DNA of 64,000 nt, from positions 2,852,001 through 2,916,000 of the forward strand of contig NW_026946366.1 in assembly GCF_035222375.1 (NCBI RefSeq), given 5' to 3'. A model generated the notes under the pieces. It saw only the letters and a program-made list of their open reading frames with translations, ran no database searches and was not told where the DNA came from. Positions 44,367-56,136 of the stretch are shown in pieces. The stretch's first letter is position 1. Every line of letters begins with the position of its first letter. This DNA comes from Podospora pseudocomata. Taxonomy: Eukaryota; Ascomycota; Sordariomycetes; Sordariales; Podosporaceae. The position numbers and the translations under genes are program-made.

Positions 44367-47227
44367 GGTGGGCGAGTTTGGGTCGGTGTTGGGTCACACC
44401 CAAGTGGTGGGTAGTAGCGGTAGTAGTGGGAGTAGTAGTTATGAGATACGAAACAAAACTCGCGATGTGGGTATCACGAAAAAAGAAGAAAAGACTAACA
44501 ACAAAAATGTGGAAAAGTTGCAGAGAAATTTCCAACAAGTGGAAAGGAAGGGCGGGGTGGGAAGAAAAAGGCTGAGCTGTTGCTATAAGAGAGCGAGCCC
44601 GCAAGGTGGGATGTGGACCGAAGGAAGGAGATGGAGGGGGGGGCACTGGGGGCTGGGCAGTGCGCATGCCTTGTCAGCGACGGGAGAGAAGCCAGACCTT
44701 GGCCCTGCAACACCTGCATGCATTATGGCGCTGTAAGCAACTGTAACTAAAGTGACTTATTACGCAGGGCAAGGAATATTCGCTGGAAACCCAATCGAGG
44801 CGCAGTTGTGGGCTCTCTTGCGAGGTATTCCGGCCGTGTACCTGACATTCTCCCCCTCTTTGATCATGTATCACACGATAGGCTCTCCCAGCTATCTCTT
44901 AGATGCCGATGTTGGTCTGCAACCCAGGTCGAGCTTGTTGGCGCTTCCGCCATGTTGGTCAGGGGCAACGGCCTATGCGAACAGACTATACTATGATCCT
45001 CTTCTCCTAAAAGAAGGCAAAAGAAAGCGGCGTTGCGAAACAACGGAAACGAAACTTTGCGCCATGCGCCGTTGGGAGAGCAGAGCGGGGTCCTGAAGAA
45101 GACGGTCACAAAATGCGGCCTCGTTGAGTGAGATATGACTGCCTAGTGTGGAAAAAGACTGTGTTCTCAATGGCCTGCGCCGCTCTCATGTCCAGTTGGA
45201 CCAGTCCAGCCTCTCTTCTTTTTCTCGGAAGAAAAATCCAACCGCACCTCCATCATCAAAGCCGGCAGCAAGAGGTTCTCACACAGTGGGATATCTAATG
45301 TGATCCAATATCGAAGCTACTGCGAGAGCAATGACCAAGTCCCAGCCTATGAAACCACCATGCAGCCACACCTTCTCTGCATTTCTAGCAGCAGTGCTAC
45401 CCGTCTGGTCACACTGCCTGGGAATCCAGACGAATTACCTCATGAACCCAGTCTGATCAAGATTCAACATGATCGAGAGAGGTGCGAGAGTCCATCATCC
45501 TGGAACCTTCATCGCATCGTGTGTGCCAGCTTGGAAGCTTCTGGGTCCACGCGCGTTCCTCGTTTTGACCAGGTGGCCCCACATGAGTTCACTCGAACTG
45601 CGACCATGGGACGGCAAAACGAACGGCAGCTCAGGATGAACCCAGCCCTGTGACTCGGTCATGATATGGGAAAAGGTGGTTCAGGCGGTGAAGGGGGGTG
45701 AGGTGACTGTTATATTCCCGTCGGGAGATTCATCGCAACAAGAGCAGCTGATGGGATGTTCCGTCAGTTACCCCTCCCCCGCGCTGCAGTTGACTTCTCG
45801 TCCAGGGGCTTTACATACCTACATCTAATGAACTTGCAGTCAAACAATGCATTCCATCTTCTGCAGGATGAAAAGATTGATCCCCACAAGAGTGAATCTC
45901 CAAATACCTGCGTGAATACTGCAGTGACTGCCTCTTTGCCTGACAATGTGTCGAGGCCCAAAAGAAAACCACAGCAAGTGAGAACCGCGCGGGTCAGACA
46001 TATTTCGTCATCTACCCCACTGCCTGTGAAGCCAAGGCTACAATGCCAAGATGTCTTTTTTTAGCGTCCTTTTGGGTCTCGCTCACTAACACATCGCTTC
46101 CACGAAAAACAGGCTGTGAGCTGAAATCTCTACTTGTGTGATGCCGTGGCAATAAAATCCACGAAACGAAACACAACTGCTCCATGAGAAGAGGCCGCTC
46201 TACTCCGGCCGATTTGACCATGGGGCCTCTCGGTCTCAGATCCTCAGCTCCGAATGACCGACTTCTTCAACCCCGGAGCGGCTCGGGTGGCTGAGTGAGT
46301 ACTAGGCTGAGGCTGAGCTTGCTTCTCGATACATGACCGTTAGGGGCCATGGCAAGGTATTAAAACGGCTCGTGATTGGGTGTCTTGTAAGTTATGGCCA
46401 ATCTATGTATGGACCAGTCTTCTATCGTTACATGACCATACTTGTACCAACTGTAAATGAGCCAGTATCCCAAGCAGAGCCTCATGTACTGTGGGACTGT
46501 GGTCGGAGAGGATGACACCAAGGTGACCGTCGTCTTTTGATATCAAGTGGCCTGAAGCGTATACTATAGACAAGAGTGGAAGCGGCAGTTGATGGGACCT
46601 TGACATGCCGTGCTATGGGGTACTGCGATCTAGACATGGAGAGCTGACGAGTGATGGCTATTCAACATAGGTGGACTAGAATAGGAGTGCGATGGTGAAG
46701 GGCTTGATCGGTTCGTACACGTCATGTTGATGTTGTATTCCGAAGGCGAAGCTCTCGTCGTCGATAAATTGGCTCATAGTTCCGCAAACCTAAGACTGAG
46801 GTTAATCGTAATTTGTACCCTTGATCTCACATTCATGGAAGCTCGAAAAGTCACTGCCAAGCACGCACAAAGCTTGATCATCAGACTTGTCATATTCCCA
46901 TTTGATGTGGCGAGGGTAGTCCTTCAACTAACCGCCCAAGCCGCAACCAAGCTTGCCGTGGAATCAGGGCTCTTGTGGAGGTACCATCGGTGTCGAGCCC
47001 GCAGTCCATGAAACTGCCAGAGGCCGCAAGACCGAGCCCATCCCACTTTTGCTTAAACACATCTCAATTTCCCGTGTAAGCTACGCCGATGAACCAGAAC
47101 CCTTGATATCAATGCACCCATCCCAATGGTCGTGAATGCGATACGCCGTCGCAAAAGATCCAGGCAAGCTTTGGAAGTACAAAGGGAACCCGAGGAGTCA
47201 AAAACACGCCTTGCCGATATTGACCGT
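44367..47227. other. 2.9-kb region without a recognisable gene
   Basis: Both strands were examined for frames, tRNA-like B boxes and transposon proteins; nothing convincing was found. The left end is the promoter of the DUF3824-type gene and the right end the 3' side of the ribosomal P1 gene. Confidence 0.5.
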
Positions 47228-47803
47228 TTAGTCGAAGAGACCGAAGCCCATGTCATCGTCGGACTCCTCCTTCTCTGTAGCAAGTTGTTAGCACCATATT
47301 CAAGAGCATATCGGGCCGGAAGCCCAGGGTGGGAGTACTGACCCTCCTCCTTGGCCTCCTCGGGAGCGGCCTCAGCAGCACCGCCAGCGGCAGCAGCAGC
47401 GCCACCAGCAGCGGCAGGGGCGGCACCACCACCGGAGCCGACGTTGGAAAGAAGGTCCTTCACATCCTTGCCCTCGAGAGCCTGTATCACAGCAAAACAA
47501 CCCAAGTCAGTCATCTAATCGTCTCGTGGCCGGTGCCCGCGTTCGGAATGCGTAGTTCTCGGTGTTTCGTACCTTGGCGAAAAGGGAAGCCCAGATAGGC
47601 TCGACATCCTCAATGCCGGCGGCCTTGATGATGGTCTGGATCTTGTCGGCCTATTTCGCAAGTCAGTCGCTAGTTCCGCCCAAATCGCCCCGTAAATCGC
47701 AGAATTGCGCGGGGCACCAGAAGATTCTCCTTACAGTGATCTCAACACCGTCATCGGCGAGGATCAGGGCCGCATAGGACGTCGCAAGCTCAGCGGTAGA
47801 CAT
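47228..47803 (-). CDS. RPP1: 60S acidic ribosomal protein P1
   Basis: Exons 47803-47735, 47650-47573, 47481-47343 and 47274-47228 encode 110 residues. The sequence starts [20 protein letters not shown] and includes [20 protein letters not shown]. The hinge is an Ala/Gly-rich stretch, and the protein ends [13 protein letters not shown], the conserved P-protein tail that recruits elongation factors to the ribosomal stalk. P1 pairs with P2 on P0. The third residue onward and the WASLFAK helix mark P1 rather than P2. Three introns (84, 91 and 68 bp) in so short a gene are usual for fungal ribosomal proteins. It is divergent from the DUF2408 gene. Confidence 0.96.
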
Positions 47804-48642
47804 TTTGAATGTGGTTTGTCAAGACGGCAAGGTGCTGATGCTCGAATGACTTTTTGTCGTGGGATGTCGAGATACCGAAGCTTGAAATTCGCGAAGAGGA
47901 GAAATTAAGAGTTGTGCGCATGACAAAAAGAGAATAGCGTGGCCCTACAGCTGGCAGGTGTGCAATGGTCATTGCGCAGCTGACCGCCGCCTGTCGGTCT
48001 AGGAGAGCAAAAGTGGATATTCGTCAAGGTGCCCGGCTGGCAACGGCTGGAAGAAGTCGCTGTCCGGGCTCTCTCTGATTGGCTTGGGCAGTCGCTGAGC
48101 CATCCGCTGTGGCCTGCCAGGAACCCCAGTCGGGCCTTTGATCGATCTCCTTGCTAAGACCGGCCCCGCCATTGAAGCTCCCCTCTGTTCCCCCACCACA
48201 ACTGACGTCGCGGACAGGGCCTGCACATCGTCCAGAGGCTGAATTCCAATCTAGATCTTTCCTCTTGCAAGCAAATAAACACCACATGGGCGCAGTTGCA
48301 TCGAATTCACCCATTCTCGTATGACCGAATACGATAATTGACTCTCTCTGATATCCTTGTTCACCTCGTAGCCGAAAGAAGTGCTGCCAGTCGTGCGGCG
48401 CAAAGAAGTGACCGGTTGGTCAAGAGCAAGGTTGGCCAGGGCAGGAGATCAAGCTCCTCCAGATCCCGGTGGGTTTTCCAGCGAGAGCTGTTTCCTCGCG
48501 AGCTTTTGCCACTGACCATCCGTTGCCCACTGTCAGCTGGGAATACATATAAGCCATCATCGGCCCTTCTCCTCTTTTGTTTGTACCGGCCAGTCCACCT
48601 AGTCTTCATCAACACCTTTTCTCAGTTCACCTTGCACCCAAG
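47804..48642. other. Divergent promoter region (RPP1 / CUB1-like gene)
   Basis: No gene is supported. An ATTGG (inverted CCAAT) lies at 48078-48082, about 275 bp upstream of RPP1. Confidence 0.55.
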
Positions 48643-50141
48643 ATGGAGACCCCAGCGATTCCCATGCCCAACGATGCGCGGGAGCAGGAGATTCTGCAGA
48701 AGCTCACGGCTATCCGGGATCAACTGCTGCTCCTAAAGATGGACCGAACAAAGTACATTCGGAGCCAAGATGTCATGGTGCATTACCAGGAACTGGTGGA
48801 ACAAGTCAAGCTGCTGAACGAGGTCCGAAAAGGGGCACATCCAGGGGAGAACAGACGTATGCGAACCACAACATCAGCGCCAACGGACTGCTTTGTACTA
48901 ACACCTGCTCGTAGTCGACAAGGTGCTCGAGAGCTGTTTCCAACTCATCTCCCTTTTCTTTATGACGATTGGGCGAACGACCGACGTTCCCGCCGCCTAT
49001 GCCCTGACCTCGACTGTGAAGCGACTCCTCGATCATCTCACAGAAGCCGGTCTCTTCTCGCCAAAAGATCTCGACAGCCTTTCGGATACACTGGGAAGGT
49101 TGGATGGGATCTTGAAGAACGCGAACGCACAACATTCACCATACCTGGTCGAACTCCTTTCCAAACGCGAAGAGCTATGCAAGACGATGCTTGCAAAGTT
49201 GCGGGAAAAGCTGGACGAGCTGGATAAACCTTTGCAGGCCGTCTATGAGAGGTTAATATCTATCATGAGATCAATGTCGCTTGCCAACACCAAGACAAAG
49301 TTCGCCACATCCGAAGTCCAGAAGCTGCAAGCAAAGCTCAAGGAGATTGAAGAGTCCAGAGTGGATGGCAAGTTTGTTGATGAAGAAGGGAACGAAATCC
49401 GTGGCAGCGACCTAGTCTCAGCACTTCTGGCGAGGTGTTTGAGGTGGTCAGATATCGTGTTGGAGAGGTACGTCATGCGCCCTTCAATAATGGGACGCCC
49501 GAACTAACGCAGACGATCGCAGAAAGGGGCAAATACCTGAAGCTTTCAGAACAAAATACGAGATTCTCACCGGTGTGCGCAACGATCTTGAAAAGCTTTC
49601 CATCACGCAAGCCTGGTCCCTCCGAGAAACCGATTTGTACGATTTCCAACGAGAGCTCGACAAGATTGACGAGAGTAGGGTAGACGGGAACTGGGTCGAC
49701 GACGAGGGCAACCCTGCCGAACTGTACGTTCAACGAACGCTGCTTTACCTCATCAGACGCAGCTACGGCTACATTTATTACCTGATGAACTCGTCTGAGC
49801 CAGTGTCAGAGGCGTTGTTACCGGTGTACAACCAGTTGCAGACGTTGAAGAGGTGTCTGGTGGAGGTCAAAAACTCGGGAGGCGTGAGCTCGGTTAGGGA
49901 GTTATATCCTTATAGCATGAAGGTGTGTTGCCCTGTGTCATAATGTCCCAACTTTCTAATTACTGACAATCAATAGCTTAATTCAATCGACAACATGCGC
50001 GTCGATGGCAAGTTCATGGTTGGCAACGACATTCCAGAGGGACAGGGAAGTGTCAGTGAGCTGCTGGCTGAGTGCTTTGACCTCAGCTACGAGCTCAGGG
50101 TGGCCGCGGAAGAACTGGAAGATGGCAGTGCTGATAGCTAG
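48643..50141 (+). CDS. DUF2408 / UPF0662 protein (yeast Cub1/YPL260W-like)
   Basis: Exons 48643-48856, 48915-49467, 49523-49922 and 49977-50141 encode 443 residues. The protein is almost entirely helical. It holds two related halves, each containing an ESRVDG(K/N)(F/W)VD(D/E)EGN motif (about residues 225-240 and 305-320), and a further MRVDGKFMVGNDIPEG near the end. This matches the conserved fungal DUF2408/UPF0662 family. Yeast Cub1 has been tied to proteasome function and DNA repair, but the molecular role is not established. The exon joins are all in frame, with branches TACTAACAC and ACTGAC. Confidence 0.9.
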
Positions 50142-50567
50142 CTGGCCATGTTCGTTTCGGTTGTATGATATTTCGGGTTTTTGGAAGCATGGTTTTGCGC
50201 GAAGATATGTTGCTGATGGTGTTATGAACGGGTTGATGACAATAATTGGGTGCAATCATACCCGAAGCTGATTTTAGAGCACTGCGATTATGGCGTGCCA
50301 TAATGGATTTTGAGGTTCGACAGGAACAGCCGCCATAGTTTTTACTTTGGGTCATTTGAAGAGTTTCCTAGCGAGCTCGGGATTGCAGTTAGACCATTGG
50401 TTCCGACATTAATTAATCATATTTGGTCTATCGTGGTCTCAGGGGCCTATTGTACTGAGTGTGTGTGATTTTAGACGAAGAATTAAAATTCCGGCGCAAC
50501 ACATTCATGGACATCATCAAATGCACACTCTCTTTTCTCTCTTCTCCCCACCACATACACCAACTTC
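50142..50567. other. Short intergenic region between convergent genes
   Basis: 426 bp with the 3' ends of the DUF2408 and YCII genes; AT rich, no coding signal seen. Confidence 0.6.
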
Positions 50568-51219
50568 CTACTGCTTGGTATTAGGGTCAGGGAACTTTTC
50601 GTCCTGTCCAGGGACTGGGAACCGGAAGGCGCAGAGGAAGGGCCACATTTGGGCCTTTTCCCATGCTGTTAGCACGATCGTGGTAAGGGTTGAGAGAGAA
50701 GGAAACTTACATTCTCCACATCCCAGACTCCCTCCTTGGCGTAGATGTCATTTCTCAACACCTCCTTGATCTCCTCCCGGGAGGCGGCGCTGATGACGAT
50801 GGTGCTGCCTGCGAAAGAGAACTTGGTCGGGTCGGAACCCTGGGGGGGCTCGTTGAGGACGGCACCGCCCATTTTGTAGAGGCCAGAATCGACAGCTGGT
50901 TTGAGACCGCCGAAGTGTTGACTTTATTCATTAGTATCCGGTAACTTTGTGAGAGGAGGGGGAGGGAAGAAACATACGGCCGGACCTCGAGACGCTTCTC
51001 ATGAGCACCGGGGAAGTCGGGGATGACGACGAGCCATTCTACATTTTTGGGGGCTTCGGTGGAGGACATTGTTCTGATGGGTTGCTGTTGAAATCTAATA
51101 GGTGATATAATCGAAGAAAAGGAACCAAAACTAGGTTTGCTGGTTGGGGGCTTGGAAGAAAGAAAAGCAAGTCTGTTAAAGGTTGAAGCTGCAAATGAGC
51201 GCAGGTGAGGTGATGCCAT
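50568..51219 (-). CDS. YCII-domain protein with possible mitochondrial presequence
   Basis: Exons 51219-50978, 50921-50711 and 50654-50568 encode 179 residues from the first ATG. A second in-frame ATG at 51069 would give 129 residues beginning MSSTEAPKNVEWLVVIPDFP. The YCII domain follows, with GGAVLNEPP, GSTIVISAASREEIKEVLRN, DIYAKEGVWDVEN and AQMWPFLCAFRF. YCII proteins are small ferredoxin-fold enzymes or binding proteins of mostly unknown substrate. The 50 residues between the two ATGs lack acidic residues and are rich in Arg, Ser, Phe and Leu, as in import presequences. The second acceptor must be AAAAG at 50655, not the nearer CTAACAG, to reach AQMWPF in frame. Confidence 0.82.
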
Positions 51220-51885
51220 AAGGTGGAGTCGTATTTGACTTGATAGATACACCGATTGCGGCCGACGGAGGAATATGCAAGTTTGAGAGAAGGAGCGGAC
51301 GATTTAGTATGCACCGAATGGGTTGAATTAGTGAGCAGCTTGCGGTTATGGGCGGATATGTACCGAACTGCGGAAAGTGATACCTCTCAAGAAGGAAGTG
51401 GTGCCTCTTCCGAACGAATGCCGACGATCGCCGCAAGGGGTTGAATTGGCGGTGCGGGGCCGCCGCGGGGAAGTTGTGTGGTTGTCAACTACGGGTACAG
51501 CCTACATGAAGGTTTCTTGGGCCGAGAAGGTTTGATTTAGGTTGTTGATTCTGGGGATCCTGCTAGCTTGGGACTTGGCACTGAATTAGGCAGGTTTGTT
51601 GGATCACTGGATGATGTGTTGAAAATCACTTTCAAGGCGCGCCCTTGAAATGTTGACTTGGATGGTGACCCCACCTATTCAGTACACATATGGGGGTGTT
51701 CAGGGGTAATGAACCTAACCTACCTTGTGAAAGAACGCAAACATACATCAAATGAGGAGGGGGACTTATTTTGAGTATCCAGTTAAGAACATAAACCATC
51801 GGCTTTCGAGACACAGTGTTGCCCCTCCATTATCGTTTCCTATCTAGACGCTGGCAGCATACCTCATAAGATTTATGACAAAAGC
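51220..51885. other. Intergenic region between two minus-strand genes
   Basis: 666 bp: YCII gene promoter and 3' end of the UBX gene. No coding signal seen. Confidence 0.6.
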
Positions 51886-52971
51886 CTAGTTGGCAATGAT
51901 GGCAGCACTGGGCACAAAACCGGCCTCCTTCAATGTCAACCCAAAGTCCACGCCAGCCTCGAATGTCTTCCGTGGGAAGTTGATCTGGAAGCTCTGCACA
52001 GGAACACCAGTCTCCTCCTCCACAGCGTGAGCCACCTCGAACAAAGTCGTTTCGCTTGGGTAGGTCTTCATCAAGTTGCCCTTCTGCTTGGTCTGAATCC
52101 TGAGACGAGCAGTGGCGGCGGACGAGCCTGAAGCAGAACTACCTCCCAGAGCAGACAATGGGGCGGCGGGAGCCACAACCGGGGCTTGTGGTGCTCTACC
52201 CTCGCGGAGAGCCTTGGCCTCCTCCTCCTTGCGCTTTCTCTCTGCCTTGTCGGCCTCGATCTTTGCCTTGATGCGCTTCTTGGCTTCGGCATCGGCAATC
52301 TTCTCTTGCTTCTTCCTCTCGGCCTCCTTGATTCTCTCCTTGCGCTGAAGCTCCTCCTTGAGCTCTTGGGAGTCCTTGGTGGCCTTCATACGAATCTGCT
52401 CATTGCGCTTGGCGGTTTCCTTCTCGGCCTCAGACTGGACGGCTCTCTTCGCGGCGAGCTTCTGTCGAAGCTCTTCTAGTCTAGCTTTCTTTTCCTCTTC
52501 TGTCAACGGGGCAATCTCGTCAGTGGACTCGGAGAAGTCTTGGTGGTCTCTTGGGTGATGTTAGCCATGTGAACTAAATGAGAAGCTGGTAAGATTGGAT
52601 ACGAACGTCTTGGTAGCGTGAAAGGTGGCTTGGTCATGGTTGCGGAACTTCTTGCCACATTCGTTGCAAACCAAGGACTTTGCGGTCTCGCCAGAAGGGA
52701 TGTTGGCACCAGTCGTATCTTCATCTTCGTCCTCAGCTGAGGCCTGGTTCTGAGCCTGGAGCTCTTCCAAGGACTTATCCTGGTTTGCCTCTAGCCAATC
52801 AAGGGCTTGTTGCACTGCGTTGAGTGTTAGAACCGGGGCTGAAAATGAGTGGCATGACAAGATGTGTCCGTGACGGTGAGGCTTACAGTTTCCAGTCTTC
52901 TTGGCGGCGATTTCCGCACGAGCCTGCTCAAAGCCCATGGAGAGCAGCACATCAAGATCGGCAGTCGTCAT
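51886..52971 (-). CDS. UBA-UBX domain protein (UBXN1/SAKS1-like)
   Basis: Exons 52971-52887, 52814-52607 and 52549-51886 encode 318 residues. A UBA domain (MTTADLDVLLSMGFEQARAE through LDWLEANQDKSL, about 1-45) binds ubiquitin. A C2H2-like finger (LVCNECGKKFRNHDQATFH) is near residue 80. A long Lys/Glu coiled coil (about 110-210) follows, and the C-terminal UBX domain has LRIQTKQKG and FQINFPRKTFEAGVDFG. Such proteins link ubiquitylated clients to the Cdc48/p97 ATPase. The last exon alone would start at a non-ATG codon. The second intron uses a GTTCGT donor with branch GGCTAAC. Confidence 0.92.
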
Positions 52972-54071
52972 CTCAAATGAGAGTGTTGCTTCTGTTTTAA
53001 TTGATGATTGGCAATGGTGGTGGTGAAAGTGAAAGTAGATGCCAAGATCAAGGGCAGGTGGTGGTGTTGAGGAGTTGTTGGTTGTCGAGTGGGGGAATAC
53101 CTAACACGAAATCAAGCTAAATTTTATAAGACGAAAAGGCTGAACAACGTTCAACTGTTCAAAACCTGTGCCCCACAATGGAACCGGTGTTAGCTTTTAT
53201 ACAGGGACCTGGTTTTGAACTGCTCAAAAGCAAGCTGATATTCAAAAGATTCGGTTGTTAGCAGTCAGCCTCAACCTTGAGCTTAGGATGATAGCCTGGG
53301 CTGTAGGTTGAAAGGGTGCACGTCATCACAGGAGGCCAACCAGTAGAAACAGTGGGGGCGCGGCATGTGATAGCACCCATCGTTTTATACACTCCAGATA
53401 TGCCGGCAACTCTCTCTTCTCGAAATAGGTTGGATATCACAGATACTGCTGGCGAGCCATATGTACTCGTTAACTTGTACTTTTACTCTACTGCATGTCG
53501 ACTTGATGTCCTGAACTCTGGCAGTGGTTGAATTAGTAATTTTGGCCCCAGTGTTCTCAGGTAGCAACCCAATTGGAGCCCAAGAACAGCTGTCTTGGTG
53601 GCAGCCCAGCCCAAACCCTCCACCTGGGAAAGTCACTGACACGCTGGATAATCAGCACGGGCCCACGAACCCGGATCGCCCTAGGCTCGAATCAGAAGGG
53701 GTCGAAACCTGGCCAAGAAGCAACTTTGCCGTCACTGTGCTGTGCTGCGCTCTGCTCGGAATGTCGTAAGACACCTCATATCTCAAGCTCTAACCAACAG
53801 GCCTTCTCATCGCAACAACTCTCCGCCGCTCTCCCATCTCTTCCACCGTCCGCCTTCTCTGGTAGATTCTTCGCGCCCCAATCCTGACGAAAGCCTTGTC
53901 GTCGCACGATATCACCACACCGAGCGTCCCCTTTGGTGCACGAACATTGAAAACCCCCCAAATTCGCTGCGCGATTCCGTCACCTCGGCTCCACCAAAAC
54001 GGTCGCAGCAAACATCCACAAACATCTAAACGTTCTTTTGAGCACGCCCGAGACCTTGCTATACCGTCATC
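52972..54071. other. Divergent promoter region (UBX protein / SCS2)
   Basis: No gene is supported in this 1.1-kb spacer. Pyrimidine-rich sequence at 53800-53880 probably marks the SCS2 leader. Confidence 0.6.
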
Positions 54072-55366
54072 ATGTCCGTCGAGATTGAACCCTTTGAGCT
54101 CGGCTTCCGCAGTACGTTGTGTCCTCCAGATCGCCAACATCCACAGAGACATTCGAAGGACCATATCTGACCGAGCTAGGGCCATTTACTATCGAGGTCG
54201 CGCAGATCCTCAAGATCAAGAACACCAACAAAGAGCCAATCGCTTTCAAGGTATATCAAGATGTCTTTCAAGTTGTATCTCACTTTTCAAGTGGCTAACC
54301 GGATCCTCCTGTTTGTAGGTTAAAACGACAGCCCCTAAGCAGTACGTCTCGAGACTTCGCGATTCTCCACAATAATTACATTGGCCTGCGAGAGTGGTGT
54401 TGCTAACTGCCACAGGTACTGTGTTCGACCAAACTCTGGTCGTGTTGAGCCCGGCCATGAAGTCGAAGTTTCAGGTAGACACATCGTGGACATGTTTGGA
54501 AAGTTGGGGCGGGTGGCTGACATACACGTAGTCCTCCTGCAGGCCATGAAGCAGGAGCCTCCTGCCGACGCCAAGTGCCGTGACAAGTTCCTCGTCCAGT
54601 CCGTTACCATCACCGGCGACAAGGACTTCACCAACGTTCAGCAGATTGTGGGTCACTCTTCACAGCCGGCGGTGAAAAAATCAATACCATACTGACCAGT
54701 TATTCTTGTAGTGGGACGGTGTGCCAAAGTCGGCAATCCAAGAGAGAAAGATCCGAGTCTCTTGGCTCGCCGCCAACGACGACGGAAACGCGGAACCTGC
54801 GGTGTCGACTCCTCCCCGTCGTTCACTTGCTAATGTATGTTATCCCACTTGGTTTCTCCGTGGCGGGGGAGGGGGTGAATGGGTGCAAAAATTCGCATCC
54901 CATCCCCGCGATCCCCTCGTCACATGGGCGACTAGCGCTAACCACAACTGTATAGGGCCATGAGGATACCCCCAATGCCGCCCCTCCAGCCTACTCTTCC
55001 CCGCACGATGAATCCACCATTCTCGATAACACCTCTCCAGGCCAACCCGAGCAGGAGTCCAGGGAGGAGACTGGGTCAACTGTCGCCGAATCTGCCGTGG
55101 CCGCCGCCAAGACCACAGCCGTCGAGACCTACGAAGAGATCAAGGCGAAGCTCGCTCAGGCGGAGGCTACGATTGCCCAGCTAAAGAACGACGCAGCAAG
55201 TGGACTCAGACAAAGGAAGGCAGCTATAACCTCCGAGGCAGACAACAGCAAGCCTTCCCAGCCCGAGCTCGCCCAGGCGACGAGACAAGGTACCGAGGGT
55301 GTGTCCGTTAAGGTCGTGGCCATCCTGTGCTTTGTTAGTTTCATGTTGGCGTACTTCTTCTTTTAG
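54072..55366 (+). CDS. SCS2: VAP-family ER membrane protein
   Basis: Seven exons (54072-54111, 54180-54250, 54319-54341, 54416-54474, 54532-54647, 54712-54834, 54956-55366) encode 280 residues. The MSP domain fills the first 125 residues: FELGFRRPFTIEVAQILKIK, then KTTAPKQYCVRPNSGRVEPG and ADAKCRDKFLVQSV. A Pro/Ser/Glu-rich linker and a short coiled coil (YEEIKAKLAQAEATIAQLKN) lead to a C-terminal transmembrane anchor (VVAILCFVSFMLAYFFF). VAPs tether the ER to other membranes and recruit FFAT-motif lipid-transfer proteins. Exon 3 is only 23 nt. The 57-bp fourth intron has no stop in frame, but the MSP domain is contiguous only when it is removed. Confidence 0.93.
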
Positions 55367-56136
55367 AGAGTATACAGCCGGTCTGGAAAGCGTGGGCCAA
55401 AAGGTGACGGTGTTGTTGGTTTTCTTGCTACATTGAGGCGCGGCGTCGGATCACAAATAATCACCACCTATCTTTACAACACCCCCCCCCCATACCCATC
55501 ATTAGTTCCCCCATACCCCATACCCTCATACCCCCACACGGAGCTCTCTTTTGTTGTTTTACTGTTTTGTTATTTATGGGTAGACGTATGGTATACGTTG
55601 TTATGTCTATGTCTCTCGGTGCCTCTCTCTCTCTCTCTCTCTCTTTCCCTCCCTCTCTCTCTTTCTCTCTGTGTGTGTGTGTGTCCAGTGTCGTTTGTTT
55701 GTCTCTGACTGGACGACAAGTTCATGGCAAAATACCACTGACTTTCTGATGGTTGTTTTTTCTCGTAGCGGCATGATGAGAGCGAGGATAGTATTATTGC
55801 AATTAGCTAGCAAGGATGTGGTTGCCTGTGAATATGAAATTAATTGGTTACACCTGTTTGCTTTGATATTGGTGTGTGTATCATAACGTGTTCGGGAATT
55901 TACATTCAGGGGCTGGAAAGGGCTTTGTGCGCAGATTGACAGCTATTCTTATTATTACCTTTGCTACGCTAGCAGTACGCCAACATGTGTATCGATAGAG
56001 GAGTGAATGCAAACGGCTAAGCGTAGGCTTTATACTGTATTTTCTTTTCCTAGCCATAGAGCTTGTGCCACAATTACAGAATTGTTAAGGGAGATCAGGA
56101 TACGTCTCCCGGAAGCCATCATGCCCACCTGTTACC
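55367..56136. other. Intergenic region between convergent SCS2 and aldo-keto reductase
   Basis: No coding signal. It holds runs of C and T near 55485-55530 and the (CT)n-(GT)n tract. Confidence 0.6.
55620..55684. repeat. (CT)n tract followed by (GT)n
   Basis: About 45 bases of CT-rich pyrimidine sequence run into nine GT units. It lies 250 bp past the SCS2 stop, probably in its 3' UTR or terminator region. Confidence 0.9.
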
